Assembly: GCF_019042655.1 (NCBI RefSeq)
Contig: NZ_JAHPZO010000006.1
Span: 124,008 to 188,007 of the forward strand
Direction: 5' to 3'
DNA from: Planococcus sp. CP5-4_YE
GTDB lineage: Bacteria > Bacillota > Bacilli > Bacillales_A > Planococcaceae
Length of the DNA stretch: 64,000 nucleotides
This document shows positions 63,868-64,000 of the stretch, piece by piece (positions within the stretch are counted from its first letter, which is position 1; every line of letters begins with the position of its first letter). The position numbers and the translations under genes are program-made. The notes below the pieces were generated by a model. It saw only the letters and a program-made list of their open reading frames with translations. It was not told the DNA's origin and did no database searches.

Positions 63868-64000
63868 ATGGCAGTTCCTACCAAACAAGCGGTTCCGGAC
63901 ATTTTCTTTACGCCAGAATGGAATGAAGCATACGCCACACATGAGGGAGGGGAATTCCAGCAGTTCGAATGGAAAAGTGAACTCGGGCACATCGTCTATC
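63868..64000 (+). CDS. FemAB/GNAT-like protein, 5' part only (paralogue 4)
   Basis: Forty-four codons from the ATG at 63868 (AAGGAGG 9 bp upstream) to the window edge. DIFFTPEWNEAYATHEGGEFQQFEWKSELGHIVY matches, position for position, the N-terminal pattern of the trio (D-x-[YF]-F, then Y, E-x-G, F-x-[FW], G-x-[IV]). It therefore looks like a fourth, more divergent member. It is divergent from the ATP-grasp gene and has its own direct-repeat promoter. The rest is outside the window. Confidence 0.68.
   Translation, partial: MAVPTKQAVPDIFFTPEWNEAYATHEGGEFQQFEWKSELGHIVY

Noticed and set aside
63804..63992. Minus-strand ORF opposite the fourth FemAB-like gene
   Set aside because: It covers the direct-repeat promoter and the supported plus-strand start with AAGGAGG, and has no recognisable features.

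Overview
The window looks like a chromosomal piece of a Gram-positive, endospore-former-related Bacillales bacterium, most likely of the Planococcaceae (Planococcus/Planomicrobium type). This is inferred from gene content: glpP-glpF-glpK-glpD with antiterminator leaders, a comK homologue, a ydaJKLM-type exopolysaccharide operon, a class D sortase next to its acidic LPxTA substrate, hmoB, uvsE and a KinB-like kinase. Strong AGGAGG ribosome binding sites and moderate GC (mid-40s by eye) agree. No phage, transposase or CRISPR is visible. No database search was possible, so family names rest on motif and architecture recognition.

Layout. (1) 1-8800, all minus strand: a tandem hybrid histidine kinase and an OmpR-type response regulator lie directly upstream of a DUF4870-type membrane protein and an epsA-epsB-epsC-like polysaccharide module. 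The module ends in a PaaK/CapK-like adenylate-forming enzyme cut by the window edge. (2) 9.3-17.3 kb, housekeeping and stress genes: an NRDE protein, an SRPBCC protein, UV damage endonuclease, a KinB-like kinase, a small sigma factor divergent from comK, a GyrI-like protein, a LysM peptidoglycan deacetylase and a DUF4126 protein. (3) 17.4-24.0 kb: a ydaK-ydaM-ydaJ-ydaL exopolysaccharide operon followed by a second ydaK-ydaJ pair; a BcsB-like ydaN is absent. (4) 24.3-30.0 kb: a GNAT protein, galU, then a regulator-aminotransferase-YjiH operon. (5) 30.1-37.7 kb, surface proteins: a sortase substrate with its sortase, a zinc-ribbon trypsin-like protease, a PAP2-like protein and a subtilisin with three cell-wall-binding repeats. 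(6) 37.9-43.0 kb: the glycerol regulon. (7) 43-48.4 kb: assorted enzymes, a DUF2157/GDYXXLXY pair and an EAL phosphodiesterase. (8) 48.6-56.8 kb: a second polysaccharide cluster (flippase, polymerase-like, degenerate UDP-sugar dehydrogenase, sugar transferase, two paralogous GT4 enzymes, HprK-like kinase). (9) 56.8-64.0 kb: repeat-rich DNA, three tandem FemAB-like paralogues of exactly 335 residues each, hmoB, an ATP-grasp enzyme and the start of a fourth FemAB-like gene.

Most notable observation. Three separate transcription units (eps module, flippase-led cluster, FemAB-like trio) start with the same promoter architecture: two exact TTTAAC hexamers 11 bp apart, then exactly 10 bp to a TAGGAT/TAGTAT -10 box, with no normal -35. 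Weaker versions precede the fourth FemAB-like gene and the EAL phosphodiesterase gene. This points to one regulon dedicated to envelope polysaccharide and its possible amino-acyl decoration. The adjacent OmpR-type regulator is the obvious candidate activator. A second layer is c-di-GMP: one of the two YdaK-like receptors keeps an RxxD I-site and the EAL enzyme keeps its catalytic residues.
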